DNA of 64,000 nucleotides, from the NCBI RefSeq assembly GCF_000972495.1, contig NZ_LATM01000006.1:154236-218235 (forward strand), read 5' to 3'. The DNA is from Hymenobacter terrenus. Its GTDB lineage: Bacteria; Bacteroidota; Bacteroidia; Cytophagales; Hymenobacteraceae. The notes under the pieces are model-generated. The model saw only the letters and a list, made by a program, of their open reading frames with translations, had not been told where the DNA came from and made no database searches. The position numbers were made by a program, and so were the translations under genes. Positions 1 through 8,704 of the stretch are shown piece after piece (the stretch's first letter is position 1; every line of letters starts with the position of its first letter).

Positions 1-617
1 TGCAAAATAACTAGTTGGTTATCCAGCGTAAGGAGTTCGTAATAGGCGCGGGCCACGTCGGCCACTAGATTGGTCACCACCAGGTTGCGGCCCTGCTCCG
101 AGCCCAGCACGCGCAGGTATGCCGCCTTGCGGCGGCTGCGCAGTTTGCCCCAGACGTCGATTTCCCAGGAGCTGCGCAGGCCCACGAACAGGTCGGGCGT
201 GAGGCTGGTGGGCACCCGCTGGTCGTTGTTGATATTCTGCGACAGGTTGGTGTCGTAGTTGCCCACGCCGGTCATGGTGTAGCGGCCGTAGCGGTCGAGC
301 GCGCCAGTACCCGTGGCCGAAACGGTGGGGAACAGCGCGCCGCGCCGGGCTAGGTACTGCGCCTGAAATACTTCCACCCGTTGCATGGCCACCCGCAAAT
401 CCAGGTTCTGGCGCAGGGCCGTATCGATGAGGCCTGCCAGCGCCGGATCCTGGAAAAACTGCCGCCACGGCGTCGCGCCCACACTGAGAGTATCGGTGGC
501 AGTGGTGGTCGGGTTGAAGGCTTTGGGAGTGGCTGGACTGGCAGCGGGGCCGTCGGGCGCAGCTACGCGGCAGCCGGCGGCGAGGGTTAGGATAAGAGCG
601 GCGGTTAGGAAGCGCAT
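1..617 (-). CDS. TolC/NodT-family outer-membrane efflux lipoprotein (partial, C-terminus beyond left edge)
   Basis: About 205 N-terminal residues are present, read from the ATG at 615-617. The start gives a lipoprotein signal with lipobox LAAGC (Cys16). It is followed by the typical NodT/OprM opening: a W-R-Q-F-F-Q-D-P box, then N-L-D-L-R-V-A-M-Q-R-V-E, the first long helix of the periplasmic barrel. A later stretch, S-W-E-I-D-V-W-G-K-L-R-S, is a family hallmark. Such proteins form the outer-membrane channel of RND pumps. It is the last gene seen of a minus-strand operon with the adaptor and permease upstream, so it should be the exit duct of that pump. The overlapping 149-residue frame here is a shadow. 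Family call secure; the substrate is unknown. Confidence 0.92.
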   Translation of the reverse strand, partial: MRFLTAALILTLAAGCRVAAPDGPAASPATPKAFNPTTTATDTLSVGATPWRQFFQDPALAGLIDTALRQNLDLRVAMQRVEVFQAQYLARRGALFPTVSATGTGALDRYGRYTMTGVGNYDTNLSQNINNDQRVPTSLTPDLFVGLRSSWEIDVWGKLRSRRKAAYLRVLGSEQGRNLVVTNLVADVARAYYELLTLDNQLVIL

Positions 618-628
618 GGTCGTTCTGG

Positions 629-805
629 CGTCAACCTCACCCCCTGACCCCCTCTCCAAAAAAGAGGGGCACCGGTTTGGTGGCTGACGGAGCATTTTTA
701 CTGTTGTTGATTTTGCCAAGTGCCGCTATTCTGCGGAAGAGGCTACTATTTCTTCGTCCGGTGCCCCCTCTTTTTTGGAGAGGGGGTCAGGGGGTGAGGT
801 TGACG
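629..805. repeat. Long intergenic inverted repeat (about 47-bp arms)
   Basis: Arms at 629-675 and 758-805 are reverse complements except for one extra C in a C-run. They are C-rich (core CCCCCTGACCCCCTCTCC) and flank an 82-bp centre. The element fills the gap between the RND permease stop and the TolC-family start. It has no coding sense and no transposase, so it looks like a MITE/REP-type unit or a large hairpin in the operon mRNA. Confidence 0.85.
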
Positions 806-813
806 TGGGGCCG

Positions 814-3800
814 TCAATGCGCCACCAGTTCCGCCTTTTCTGGCTCCACGACTGCCGCATCGGCCTCCAGGTTCTTCGGTTTCTCGAAGCTGGCGAACAG
901 CACGTACAGGCCCGGAATCAGTACCATGCCGAAAATGGTGCCGATGAGCATGCCGCCCGCCGCCGCCGTGCCGATGGAGCGGTTGCCCAGGGCGCCCGCG
1001 CCGCTGGCGATTACCAGCGGAATCAGGCCCGCAATGAAGGCGAAGGAGGTCATCAGAATGGGGCGGAGGCGGGACACGGCCCCTTGCACGGCAGCTTCCA
1101 GCACGGTGGCCCCGGCGCGGCGGCGCTGCTCGGCAAACTCGATGACGAGGATGGCGTTTTTGCCCAGCAGGCCGATGAGCATCACCAGCGCCACTTGGGC
1201 GTAGATGTTGTTTTCCAAACCCAACAGCTTGAGACTGACGAAAGCCCCGAACACGCCAGTGGGCAAGCTCAGCAGCACCGGCAGCGGCAGCAGCAGGCTC
1301 TCGTATTGGGCGGCCAGCAGCAGGTACACGAAAATGAGCACGATGCCGAAGACGTAGAGGGCCTGGTCGCCGCTCAGGATTTGCTCGCGGGTCATGCCGC
1401 TCCACTCGTAGGCGAAACCGCGCGGCAGCGCCTTGGACGCTACTTTCTCGATGGCCGCGATGGCGTCGCCGGAGCTGTGGCCGGCGGCGGCGTCGCCATT
1501 AATCATAGCCGAGGTGTACATGTTGTAGCGCGTGAGCTGGTCGGGGCCGAACACGCGCTCCAGCTTCACGAAGGTGGAGAAGGGTACCATCTCGCCGCGG
1601 TTGTTTTTCACGTGCAGGGCCAGCAGGTCGTCGGGGCGGCTGCGGTATTCGGGGCTGGCTTGCACCATCACCTTATACATCTGGCCGAAGCGGATGAAGT
1701 TGGAGGCATAGTAGCTGCCCAGCAGCGTTTGCAGGGTGCTCATGGCGCGGTCCACGGTCACGCCTTTTTTGGCGGCCATATCCTGGTCGACGTGGATGAG
1801 GTACTGCGGAAAGTTGGGGTCGAAGCCGGTGAAAGCGCCGTTGATGGCCGGCTCCTTTTGCAGCGCTGCCAGAAAGGTTTTCGATACCTGAGCCGTCTTC
1901 TGCAAGTCGCCGCTGCCCGACTTGTCCAGCAAGCGGAACTCAAAGCCGCTGCTGTTGCCGAAGCCCGGCACCGTGGGCGGCGGCAGAAACTGAATTTCGG
2001 CATCGGCAATGCCCTTGGTCTTATCTTCCAGCTCCTTAATGAACTCGGCTACCGACTGCTCCCGCTCGTCCCAGGCTTTGAGGTTAATCATGCCCATGCC
2101 ATAGCTTGAGCCCGCCACCTCGTTCACGAGGCTATAGCCTGCCAGGGTCGAAACCGATTCTACCGGCTTGAGCTTCTGCGCAATGCGCTGCACCTGGGCC
2201 AGCACGGCTTCGGTGCGCTCCACGGTGGCCCCGGCGGGCGTGGTCACGTTGATGTACACCATGCCTTGGTCCTCGGTTGGAATGAAGCCAGACGGCAGAA
2301 TCCGGCTGATGCCCCAGGTAGCCCCGAAGAACAGCAGCAGGCCCGCCAGCGTCACCACCCGGCGGCCGGCAATGCCGGTCAGCAGGCCCTGGTAGCCGCC
2401 GGCCAGCTTCTCATACTTGTTGTTGAAGCCCTTGAAAAACCGGCCCAGCAAGCCCGTGCGCTCGCCCTCGTGCTGCTTGAGCATGAGGGCGCACAGAGCC
2501 GGCGTCAGCGTCACGGCATTCACGCCCGAAATGACGATGGCAATGGCCAGCGTGAGCGAAAACTGTCGGTAGAACACGCCCACCGGCCCATCCATAAACG
2601 ACACCGGAATAAACACCGCCGACATTACCAAGGTAATGGCAATCAGCGAGCTGCTGATTTCGTGCATGGCTTCATAAGTGGCGCTGCGGGCGTCCATGTG
2701 CTTCTCCTCCATCTTGGCGTGCACGGCTTCTACCACCACAATGGCGTTATCGACTACGATGCCAATGGCCAGCACCAACGCGAAGAGGGTGAGTAGGTTG
2801 ATGGAAAAGCCCAGCATTTGCATGAAAGCCAGCGTGCCGATGAGGGCCACCGGCACCGCCAGCGCCGGAATCAGCGTTGAGCGCCAGTCCTGCAAAAACA
2901 GGTACACGATGATGAATACCAGCACGAAAGCTTCCACCAGCGTACGCAGCACCTCGTGAATACTGGCGTCCAGAAACCGCGACACATCGTAGGCGATGCT
3001 ATACTTCATGCCGGGCGGGAAGCTGGTTTTTTGCAGCTCGGCCATGCGAGTTTTCACGTTGGCAATCACCTCACTGGCGTTAGAGCCGGGCCGCTGCTTT
3101 AGCATGATGGCCGCCGAGGGCTGCCCGTCGTTCTTCGACGACATGCCATAGGTGAGCGTGCCAAATTCGACGTCGGCCACCGCCTTCAGGCGCAGCACCG
3201 AGCCGTCGGGGTTCGAGCGGATGACGATGTTACGATACTGCTCGGGCTCGAAAAACTTGCCCGTATAGCGCAGCACGTACTGCAGTTGCTGGGCCTTGCC
3301 GCCCGAGCTTTCACCCGATTTGCCAGGCGCCGCCTCCACGTTCTGGGCCCGAATGGCCTCCACGATTTCGTCGGTGCCCACATCGTAAGCCGCCATCCGG
3401 TCGGGCTTCAGCCACACCCGCATCGAGTACTCCCGCGAGCCCATGATTTCGGCAAAGCCCACGCCATTGATGCGCTTGAGCTCCTGCAACACGTTGATGT
3501 CAGCGAAGTTGTAAATGAACTGTTCGCCCGCCGACTTGTCATCGCTCGTGATGTTGAGGTACAGCAGCATGGAATTCACCTCCTTCTCCGTCGTCACCCC
3601 AGCCTTGATAACCTCCTCCGGCAGCTCGTCAATCACCGTCGTCACGCGGTTTTGCACGCCCACGGCGGCCAGGTCCGGGTCGGTACCCACCTCGAAGAAT
3701 ATCGTGATGAGCGTCACGCCGTTGTTGGAGCTTACCGAGTTCATGTAGGTCATACCCGGCACGCCGTTGATGGCGCGTTCCAGCGGCGTGGCCACGGCCT

Positions 3801-3975
3801 TAGCGCACACCTCGGCGTTGGCCCCGGTGTACTTGGCCGTTACGGTCACGGACGGCGGCACGATGTCGGGAAACTGTGTGATGGGCAGCGTGAACAGCGC
3901 CAGGGTCCCCAGCAGCACCAGGAGGACGGAAATCACCAGCGAGAGAATCGGCCGGCGGATAAAGATGTCGAACAT
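814..3975 (-). CDS. RND efflux permease, HAE1 (AcrB/MexB) family
   Basis: 1053 residues, the normal length for hydrophobe/amphiphile RND pumps. It starts MFDIFIRRPILSLVISVLL, the usual first membrane helix. The TM4 proton-relay motif reads GIVVDNAIVVVE, so the AcrB Asp407 equivalent is kept and the Asp408 equivalent is Asn. The TM10 motif LLGKNAILVIEFAEQ keeps the relay Lys. The protein exchanges protons for drugs across the inner membrane as a trimer and passes them to the adaptor and TolC channel encoded on either side. It lies 135 bp downstream of the adaptor stop, and both gaps around it hold inverted repeats. Subfamily is certain, substrate unknown. Confidence 0.96.
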   Translation of the reverse strand: MFDIFIRRPILSLVISVLLVLLGTLALFTLPITQFPDIVPPSVTVTAKYTGANAEVCAKAVATPLERAINGVPGMTYMNSVSSNNGVTLITIFFEVGTDPDLAAVGVQNRVTTVIDELPEEVIKAGVTTEKEVNSMLLYLNITSDDKSAGEQFIYNFADINVLQELKRINGVGFAEIMGSREYSMRVWLKPDRMAAYDVGTDEIVEAIRAQNVEAAPGKSGESSGGKAQQLQYVLRYTGKFFEPEQYRNIVIRSNPDGSVLRLKAVADVEFGTLTYGMSSKNDGQPSAAIMLKQRPGSNASEVIANVKTRMAELQKTSFPPGMKYSIAYDVSRFLDASIHEVLRTLVEAFVLVFIIVYLFLQDWRSTLIPALAVPVALIGTLAFMQMLGFSINLLTLFALVLAIGIVVDNAIVVVEAVHAKMEEKHMDARSATYEAMHEISSSLIAITLVMSAVFIPVSFMDGPVGVFYRQFSLTLAIAIVISGVNAVTLTPALCALMLKQHEGERTGLLGRFFKGFNNKYEKLAGGYQGLLTGIAGRRVVTLAGLLLFFGATWGISRILPSGFIPTEDQGMVYINVTTPAGATVERTEAVLAQVQRIAQKLKPVESVSTLAGYSLVNEVAGSSYGMGMINLKAWDEREQSVAEFIKELEDKTKGIADAEIQFLPPPTVPGFGNSSGFEFRLLDKSGSGDLQKTAQVSKTFLAALQKEPAINGAFTGFDPNFPQYLIHVDQDMAAKKGVTVDRAMSTLQTLLGSYYASNFIRFGQMYKVMVQASPEYRSRPDDLLALHVKNNRGEMVPFSTFVKLERVFGPDQLTRYNMYTSAMINGDAAAGHSSGDAIAAIEKVASKALPRGFAYEWSGMTREQILSGDQALYVFGIVLIFVYLLLAAQYESLLLPLPVLLSLPTGVFGAFVSLKLLGLENNIYAQVALVMLIGLLGKNAILVIEFAEQRRRAGATVLEAAVQGAVSRLRPILMTSFAFIAGLIPLVIASGAGALGNRSIGTAAAGGMLIGTIFGMVLIPGLYVLFASFEKPKNLEADAAVVEPEKAELVAH

Positions 3976-3980
3976 GAGCA

Positions 3981-4105
3981 GTAGCGTGGACTCTGCGAGT
4001 CCGCGGTTAAGCGAATGGAAGGGGATGCCTTAATTTAGCTAAAGGTTGATATAGAGTGCTCTGTAGGACTTTCTTGCGGGTGCGGACTCGCAGCATCCAC
4101 GCTAC
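3981..4105. repeat. Intergenic inverted repeat between RND adaptor and permease
   Basis: A 24-bp arm at 3981-4004 (begins GTAGCGTGGACTCTGC) and its reverse complement at 4082-4105 match at 22 of 24 positions, with a 77-bp spacer. It fills almost the whole gap between the adaptor and permease genes. It is unrelated in sequence to the repeat on the other side of the permease. Confidence 0.75.
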
Positions 4106-4110
4106 GGGTG

Positions 4111-5268
4111 TTACTGTGCCGCCACGGCTGCCGTATCCAGCAGCACGGTTTTGGGGTTTATTTTTTGCTGGTCGTGTAGCTCTGGGGCGCCTTCGTATAC
4201 CACCCGCTCGCCGGGTTTCAAGCCCTCTTTCACCACGTAGAAATCGCCGAGCCGCGTGTAAGGATTAAAGCTGCGGGTGTGCGTCACGCCCGCCTGGTCC
4301 ACCACGTACACAAAGTTTTTATCCTGAATCTCGAACACCGCTTTTTGTGGTAGCAGCAGGGCCGAAGGTAACTGGTCGGTCAGGCGCACCTTGCCCGAAG
4401 CGCCGTGCTTGAGCAGGCGGTCGGGGTTGGGGAAGCGAGCCCGTAGGGAAATGGAGCCGGTGTTGGGGTTAAACTCGCTTTCAGCCGTTTCGATGTGGCC
4501 TACCAGCGGATATAACTCGCCATTAGCCAGCGTGAGGCGCACTGAATCGGAGTGCCGCTCCGGGTGCTCGCGCCGGGCCTTGGTGTAGTTCATGTAGCTG
4601 CCCTCGGCCACGTCGAAGTAGGCGAACACCGAACTCAAGTCCGAGACGGTGGTGAGCAGCGTGCCTTCTTCCACCACGCTCCCCACCTTGAGGGGAATGC
4701 GGTTAATTACCCCATCAAAAGGGGCGCGCACCAGCGTGTAGCTCAAGCTGAGGCGAGCGGCTGCTTCGCCGGCGCGGGCATCGGCCACGCGGGCATCGGC
4801 CTCCCGAATCTTGCTGGCCATGAGCTTCAGCTCCGATTTGGCGATGACGTTTTTATCGACCAGCAGACGCACTCGCTCGCTCTCCACGCGCACGGCAGCG
4901 GCCTGGGCCTGGGCACTGGCCACAGCAGCCTGGGCCTGGCTCAGCTTGTTGCGGTAGGCGTTGGCATTCAGCCGAAACAGCGGTTGGCCTTTCTTCACAG
5001 GCTTGCCCTCGTCCACGTAGATGTGTTCGAGGAAGCCTGCCACCTGGGCCCGCACTTCCACGTTGCGCACGGCCTGCACGTCGGCCACGTAGTCGCGGTG
5101 CAAGGACTGGCTGGAGGTTTTCAGCGTGACCACCGGCACTTCGGGTGGGGCTTCGGCGGTATCTTTTTCGGCCTTAGCCGAACAGCCGCTGATGCCAGCC
5201 GCCAGCAAACCGGCCGCGGCGGTCAGCGCAAAAGAGTGAAAGAAGGAGTGGCGCAAAAAGGGGGGCAT
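4111..5268 (-). CDS. RND efflux periplasmic adaptor (AcrA/MexA family) lipoprotein
   Basis: 385 residues from the Met at 5268. This start is chosen over the Met at 5286 because it gives a compact signal peptide ending in lipobox ISGC (Cys29). The domain order is standard: barrel-sandwich/lipoyl half (about 60-90; HIYVDEGKPVKKGQPLFRL), an Ala/Gln/Glu-rich coiled-coil hairpin (about 95-155), the second lipoyl half (FDGVINRIPLKVGSVVEEG), then beta-barrel and membrane-proximal domains. It bridges the permease to the outer-membrane channel. Gene order adaptor-permease-TolC on one strand supports a complete tripartite pump. Confidence 0.95.
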   Translation of the reverse strand: MPPFLRHSFFHSFALTAAAGLLAAGISGCSAKAEKDTAEAPPEVPVVTLKTSSQSLHRDYVADVQAVRNVEVRAQVAGFLEHIYVDEGKPVKKGQPLFRLNANAYRNKLSQAQAAVASAQAQAAAVRVESERVRLLVDKNVIAKSELKLMASKIREADARVADARAGEAAARLSLSYTLVRAPFDGVINRIPLKVGSVVEEGTLLTTVSDLSSVFAYFDVAEGSYMNYTKARREHPERHSDSVRLTLANGELYPLVGHIETAESEFNPNTGSISLRARFPNPDRLLKHGASGKVRLTDQLPSALLLPQKAVFEIQDKNFVYVVDQAGVTHTRSFNPYTRLGDFYVVKEGLKPGERVVYEGAPELHDQQKINPKTVLLDTAAVAAQ

Positions 5269-5303
5269 GAGGATGAAAATGAGCAAGCAAAAGCCACAGC
5301 CCG

Positions 5304-5573
5304 CTAGTGGGCCGTGGCGGTAGTCGTGGGCACAGCAGATGGCGGTTCGGCATGGAGAGCCAGCAGGCTGTCTTGCTGCTGGTGCAAAGCCTGGCAGCGG
5401 GCCAGTAGCCGTTGCGTCAGACGGAGGTCGGCTTCGGCTTCCTGAAGGTCTTCATAGTCGGCGGCTAGTGCGGGCTGGTTATATAACAGGAAACCATTGA
5501 TAACCAAGGATAACGCCAGGGCCCCTGCCAAAAGCAGAACCAGGAAATTAAGGGGCCGGTGTTTGTTAGGCAT
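5304..5573 (-). CDS. Small single-pass membrane protein, first gene of the RND operon
   Basis: 89 residues from the Met at 5573; the 16 residues before it in the open frame look non-coding. One N-terminal membrane helix (about residues 7-28) is followed by a heptad-like, Leu/Gln/Ala-rich stretch (DLQEAEADLRLTQRLLARCQ) likely to form a coiled coil, and a Pro/Thr-rich tail. I do not recognise a family. It ends 35 bp before the adaptor start, so it is probably co-transcribed with the pump and may be an accessory subunit; that role is a guess from position only. Confidence 0.6.
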   Translation of the reverse strand: MPNKHRPLNFLVLLLAGALALSLVINGFLLYNQPALAADYEDLQEAEADLRLTQRLLARCQALHQQQDSLLALHAEPPSAVPTTTATAH

Positions 5574-5682
5574 TGTCGTTTGCGGTAGTGGCAACTGCCC
5601 GCAAAGGACCTCCGGCGACATTAAAACGGTATGAGAATCGTATTAGAATACATGAAAACGGCGCTGAGAAGGTACTGGCCGC

Positions 5683-5784
5683 TGTAGAGACGCGACCCTT
5701 CGCGTCTCGGCGCCCGCGCCGCATAGGAGGCGTCATGCAATGGTAATCGTTCAACGCCGAGACGCGAAGGGTTGCGTCTCTACA
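5683..5784. repeat. Intergenic inverted-repeat element, family A copy 1
   Basis: Arms at 5683-5712 and 5755-5784 (TGTAGAGACGCGACCCTTCG...) match at 29 of 30 positions with a 42-bp centre. The right end overlaps the last bases of the gluconokinase gene and supplies its stop codon. A second copy with similar arms and a similar centre (CTCGGC-TTGAACGAT) lies at 8705-8790, which marks this as a dispersed family. Confidence 0.85.
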
Positions 5785-6295
5785 CTGTCGGCTTGGTTCC
5801 CACCGCCGGGTCTTGCTCCAAAGCCACCACAACCTGGTCCACCAATTCATCCGGCGTATTTTCAATGGAAAGCTGCAACGCGTAGGTCGGTTTCTCCAGC
5901 GCCGCCAACTGCGAATCGAGCATGTCGGAGTGCATGTAGTGACCTTTGCGGGCGCCCAGGCGTTCGAGCAACAGCTCCTTGGAGCCGTCGAGGAAAACCC
6001 AGTGCAAAGGCCTCTGCGACTGGCTTTGCAGCGTGTCGCGGTACTTTTCTTTCAGCGCCGAGCAGGCCAGCACGGCCCCGCCGGCTTGCTCCCATTCGCG
6101 TAGCTTGGTAGCCAAGGTTGCCAGCCAATCGTGCCGGTCGGCGTCCGTCAGGGGTATGCCGTGGGCCATTTTGTCAATATTGGCCTTGGAATGAAAGTTG
6201 TCGGCATCATAAAAGGGCAGGTTGAGCTTTCTGGCGAGCTTCTCACCAACCGTCGTTTTGCCGCCGCCCGAAACCCCCATGACAATGAAACCCAT
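5780..6295 (-). CDS. gntK: Gluconokinase, GntK/IdnK type
   Basis: 171 residues, the usual size for this P-loop kinase. It phosphorylates gluconate with ATP to 6-phosphogluconate. The Walker A motif is GVSGGGKTTVG at residues 8-18 (most relatives read GVSGSGKST). It is followed by the family string FYDADNFHSKANIDKMAHG, a PLTDADRHDWL box, and the CSALKEKYRDTL box. It stands alone, with no gluconate transporter next to it. The final codons and stop fall in the end of repeat element A, so insertion of that element may have reset the C-terminus slightly. Confidence 0.93.
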   Translation of the reverse strand: MGFIVMGVSGGGKTTVGEKLARKLNLPFYDADNFHSKANIDKMAHGIPLTDADRHDWLATLATKLREWEQAGGAVLACSALKEKYRDTLQSQSQRPLHWVFLDGSKELLLERLGARKGHYMHSDMLDSQLAALEKPTYALQLSIENTPDELVDQVVVALEQDPAVGTKPTV

Positions 6296-6422
6296 ACCTG
6301 CTTGTTTTTTAGAAAATGCTGCCCTGAAGACAATGCTTCGCTAAAAATGTTAACCAGCCGGCACTGTCAGTGGCTAAGGCTTAACGAAATGTTGAGTTTA
6401 ACGGTCATGCAAAAGCCCGTGC

Positions 6423-7793
6423 TTATGCAGCTGGCAGCCACACCGTGGCCGTAGTGCCTTGGCCCACTGCCGAGGCCAGTTCCAGCCGGCCGCCGTGGCG
6501 CTGCACGATGCGCTGGGTGAGCGGCAGCCCCAGCCCGTAACCCGGACGCCCCACTGCGCCCGCCGCCCGATACAGCGGCTCGTAGATGCGACTCAGCTCC
6601 TCGGGGCTGAGGCCGGGGCCGGCATCCAGCACGCGCACGCGCAGGGTGGTGGGGCCTTCGTACCCTAGCTCCGCTTGCACCGGGCCCGCTGAGTACTTCC
6701 CGGCATTATCCAGTAAATTCAGTAGAGAGGTGGTGAGCAGTTCGGCATTGCCAGCCACCATAAAAACGTCGGTTTCGGCCTCCTCCGGCAACTCCCCAAA
6801 CGCGAGGCGGAAGTCCCGGCCCACAAACTTGGCGCGGGCAAAGCTCAGCGCCTGATTCAGGCACTCATCGAGGCGCACGGGCTCAAACTCCGGTAAGCTG
6901 CCATCCACTTTGGCCAACGACAGCAGGCTGCTGGTAAGCGCATTTAGGTGGCGCGAAGCTTCCAGCGCCTGCGTCATGCTCTGGCGGGCTTCGGCTAGGG
7001 AAGTATCGTAGGTTAAGGCCGTTTCCAGGGTGCCGGTGAGGGTGGTCAGCGGCGTGCGCAGCTCGTGTGAGGCGTGGGCCAGAAAGCTTTTCTGCGCCTC
7101 AAAGGCTTGCTCCAGTCCGGTGAGCATGTTGTTGAAAACGTGAGCCAGCTGAGCCAGTTCATCGCGCCCGTTGCCTTCCGAAAGCCGCCGGCCCAGGTTG
7201 GTGGCCGAAATGCGCCCCGCCTGCCGGCTGATGCGCGCCATCGGCTTCAGCGCCGAGCCCGCAAAATACCAGCCGGCCAAAATGGTGAGAGCCAGCGCGC
7301 CCACATTGCCCACCAGCAGCAATAAACCCAGCTGGTGCAGCCGGACCCAGCCGGACACGTCCTCCGCCGATACGAAAATATGGTACGGTTCGCCCTCGTG
7401 CACGTACACCATGCCCAAGGCCTCACGCCCTCCCGTACCCGTGAAGGTCACGAATCTGCTCGCTTGCAAAGCAGCCAAGTGCGTCCGGTTGGGTTCCTGG
7501 TCAATATCATCGGCACTGCTGAAGCGTAGGGTCCCATCGGGCCCGTAAATGCTGATTTGCTCATCCGGCAGGGTCAGGAGGTCGCCCCGGCGCAGGCTGC
7601 CGAGCTGTCCGGTTTCGAGCTTGCCGGTGCGCACCAGCAGCCGCGAGGCCAGGGCGGCGCTGGTTTCCAACCGGTGCGAGAAGCGTTGCGCCCGTGTGCT
7701 GGCATTGAAATAATAGATAAACGCCGAAAAGCTGACCTGGATAGCCAGCACCAGCAGCGTAAAGCGGAGCATCAGCTTATTGCGAATCAGCAT
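6423..7793 (-). CDS. Membrane sensor histidine kinase (OmpR-class partner)
   Basis: 456 residues. First membrane helix about 9-27, an extracytoplasmic domain of about 130 residues, a second helix about 157-178, then a HAMP linker. The HisKA H-box is FLAHASHELRTPLTTLTG. The ATPase domain has an N-box (LLTTSLLNLLDNAGKYS), a G1-type box (VLDAGPGLSPEE) and a G2 box (GYGLGLPLTQRI). It lies downstream of the response regulator on the same strand, separated by 148 bp that hold a repeat element. The architecture resembles CusS/BaeS-type kinases, and the nearby RND operon makes efflux control plausible but unproven. Confidence 0.94.
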   Translation of the reverse strand: MLIRNKLMLRFTLLVLAIQVSFSAFIYYFNASTRAQRFSHRLETSAALASRLLVRTGKLETGQLGSLRRGDLLTLPDEQISIYGPDGTLRFSSADDIDQEPNRTHLAALQASRFVTFTGTGGREALGMVYVHEGEPYHIFVSAEDVSGWVRLHQLGLLLLVGNVGALALTILAGWYFAGSALKPMARISRQAGRISATNLGRRLSEGNGRDELAQLAHVFNNMLTGLEQAFEAQKSFLAHASHELRTPLTTLTGTLETALTYDTSLAEARQSMTQALEASRHLNALTSSLLSLAKVDGSLPEFEPVRLDECLNQALSFARAKFVGRDFRLAFGELPEEAETDVFMVAGNAELLTTSLLNLLDNAGKYSAGPVQAELGYEGPTTLRVRVLDAGPGLSPEELSRIYEPLYRAAGAVGRPGYGLGLPLTQRIVQRHGGRLELASAVGQGTTATVWLPAA

Positions 7794-7810
7794 ATTGGCG
7801 CTTGGTGTTC

Positions 7811-7936
7811 GGTGCTTGGTTAGCCCGTCATGCCGAGCGGAGCGGAGGCATCTCGCGTGCAGCAGTAATCAATGCCGTTGCAATGAAGCGGTAGAGATGC
7901 TTCGACAGGCTCAGCATGACGGGCTAACCAAGCACC
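7811..7936. repeat. Intergenic inverted-repeat element, family B, inside the two-component operon
   Basis: Perfect 23-bp outer arms at 7811-7833 and 7914-7936 (GGTGCTTGGTTAGCCCGTCA...). Further imperfect pairing inward (TGCCGAG...GGCATCTC against GAGATGC...CTCAGCA) makes a long hairpin. It lies between the response regulator and kinase genes, so it would be transcribed if the two form one operon. Confidence 0.85.
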
Positions 7937-7941
7937 AAATA

Positions 7942-8619
7942 TTACCCTTCCCGCATCACATACCCCATGCCCACGACTGTATGAATGAGTTTAGGCGAAA
8001 AATCCCGGTCCAGCTTCTTGCGCAAGTAGCTCACGTACACGTCAATCACATTCGTCGTGGTGTCGAAATCCAGGTCCCAAACCCGCTCGGCAATATCCAC
8101 GCGGGACACTACCCGGCCTTGGTTGCGCAACAGGTGCTCCAGCAATGAGTATTCGCGGGTGGTTAGGTCGATGCGCCGGCCGGCGCGGGTCACGGTTTTA
8201 GCGTCGAGGTCGAGTACGAGGTCGGCCATGCGCAGCTCCCGGCGCTGGCCGGTGGCAGCGGCGTAGCGGTGGGTAAGGGCGCGGGTCCGCATCAGCAACT
8301 CGCGGAATTCGAAGGGTTTTACCAGGTAATCGTCGGCTCCGGCGGCGAAGCCAGCCTCTTTGTCGTCGAGGCTATCGAGGGCGGTGAGCAATAAGATGGG
8401 CACGAGCCGGCTATTGGTCCGAATGCGTTGGCACAGTTCCACGCCGTTGATGTAAGGCAGGTTGATGTCCAGAATAACGAGGTCGTGGGGTTGTTGCTCG
8501 TAGAGCGACCAGCCCGTGCGGCCGTCGTAGGCCACGGTCACGTCGTAGCCTTCGTGCTCAAATCCTTTTTTTATGAATGAGGCGAGCGGCGGCTCATCTT
8601 CGACCAGTAGAATTTTCAT
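7942..8619 (-). CDS. OmpR/PhoB-family response regulator
   Basis: 225 residues from the Met at 8619 (MKILLVEDEPPLASF), chosen because the upstream in-frame extension lacks receiver homology. The receiver has the acidic pair in VEDE, the phospho-acceptor Asp in VILDINLPYINGVEL (about residue 51) and the Lys in DYLVKPFEF. The C-terminal winged helix is complete (TREYSLLEHLLRNQGRVVSR ... NVIDVYVSYLRKKLD). It should be phosphorylated by the kinase encoded next and bind promoter DNA as a dimer. Most like CusR/CopR types. Confidence 0.95.
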   Translation of the reverse strand: MKILLVEDEPPLASFIKKGFEHEGYDVTVAYDGRTGWSLYEQQPHDLVILDINLPYINGVELCQRIRTNSRLVPILLLTALDSLDDKEAGFAAGADDYLVKPFEFRELLMRTRALTHRYAAATGQRRELRMADLVLDLDAKTVTRAGRRIDLTTREYSLLEHLLRNQGRVVSRVDIAERVWDLDFDTTTNVIDVYVSYLRKKLDRDFSPKLIHTVVGMGYVMREG

Positions 8620-8704
8620 AAGCGTACTACATTTCTCCTGGCTATACGGCAATGCCTAAAACCAGAACAGGCAGCCCAAAGCTACTCGCCGGGCTGCCTG
8701 CAGG

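Noticed and set aside
19..468. 149-residue minus-strand open frame at the left edge
   Set aside because: Out of frame with the TolC/NodT sequence, which reads from 617 to the edge with a lipobox and family motifs.
775..2109. 444-residue open frame on the plus strand opposite the RND permease
   Set aside because: It is the antisense frame of a conserved RND gene; the His/Gln/Ala-rich composition is a GC-bias shadow.
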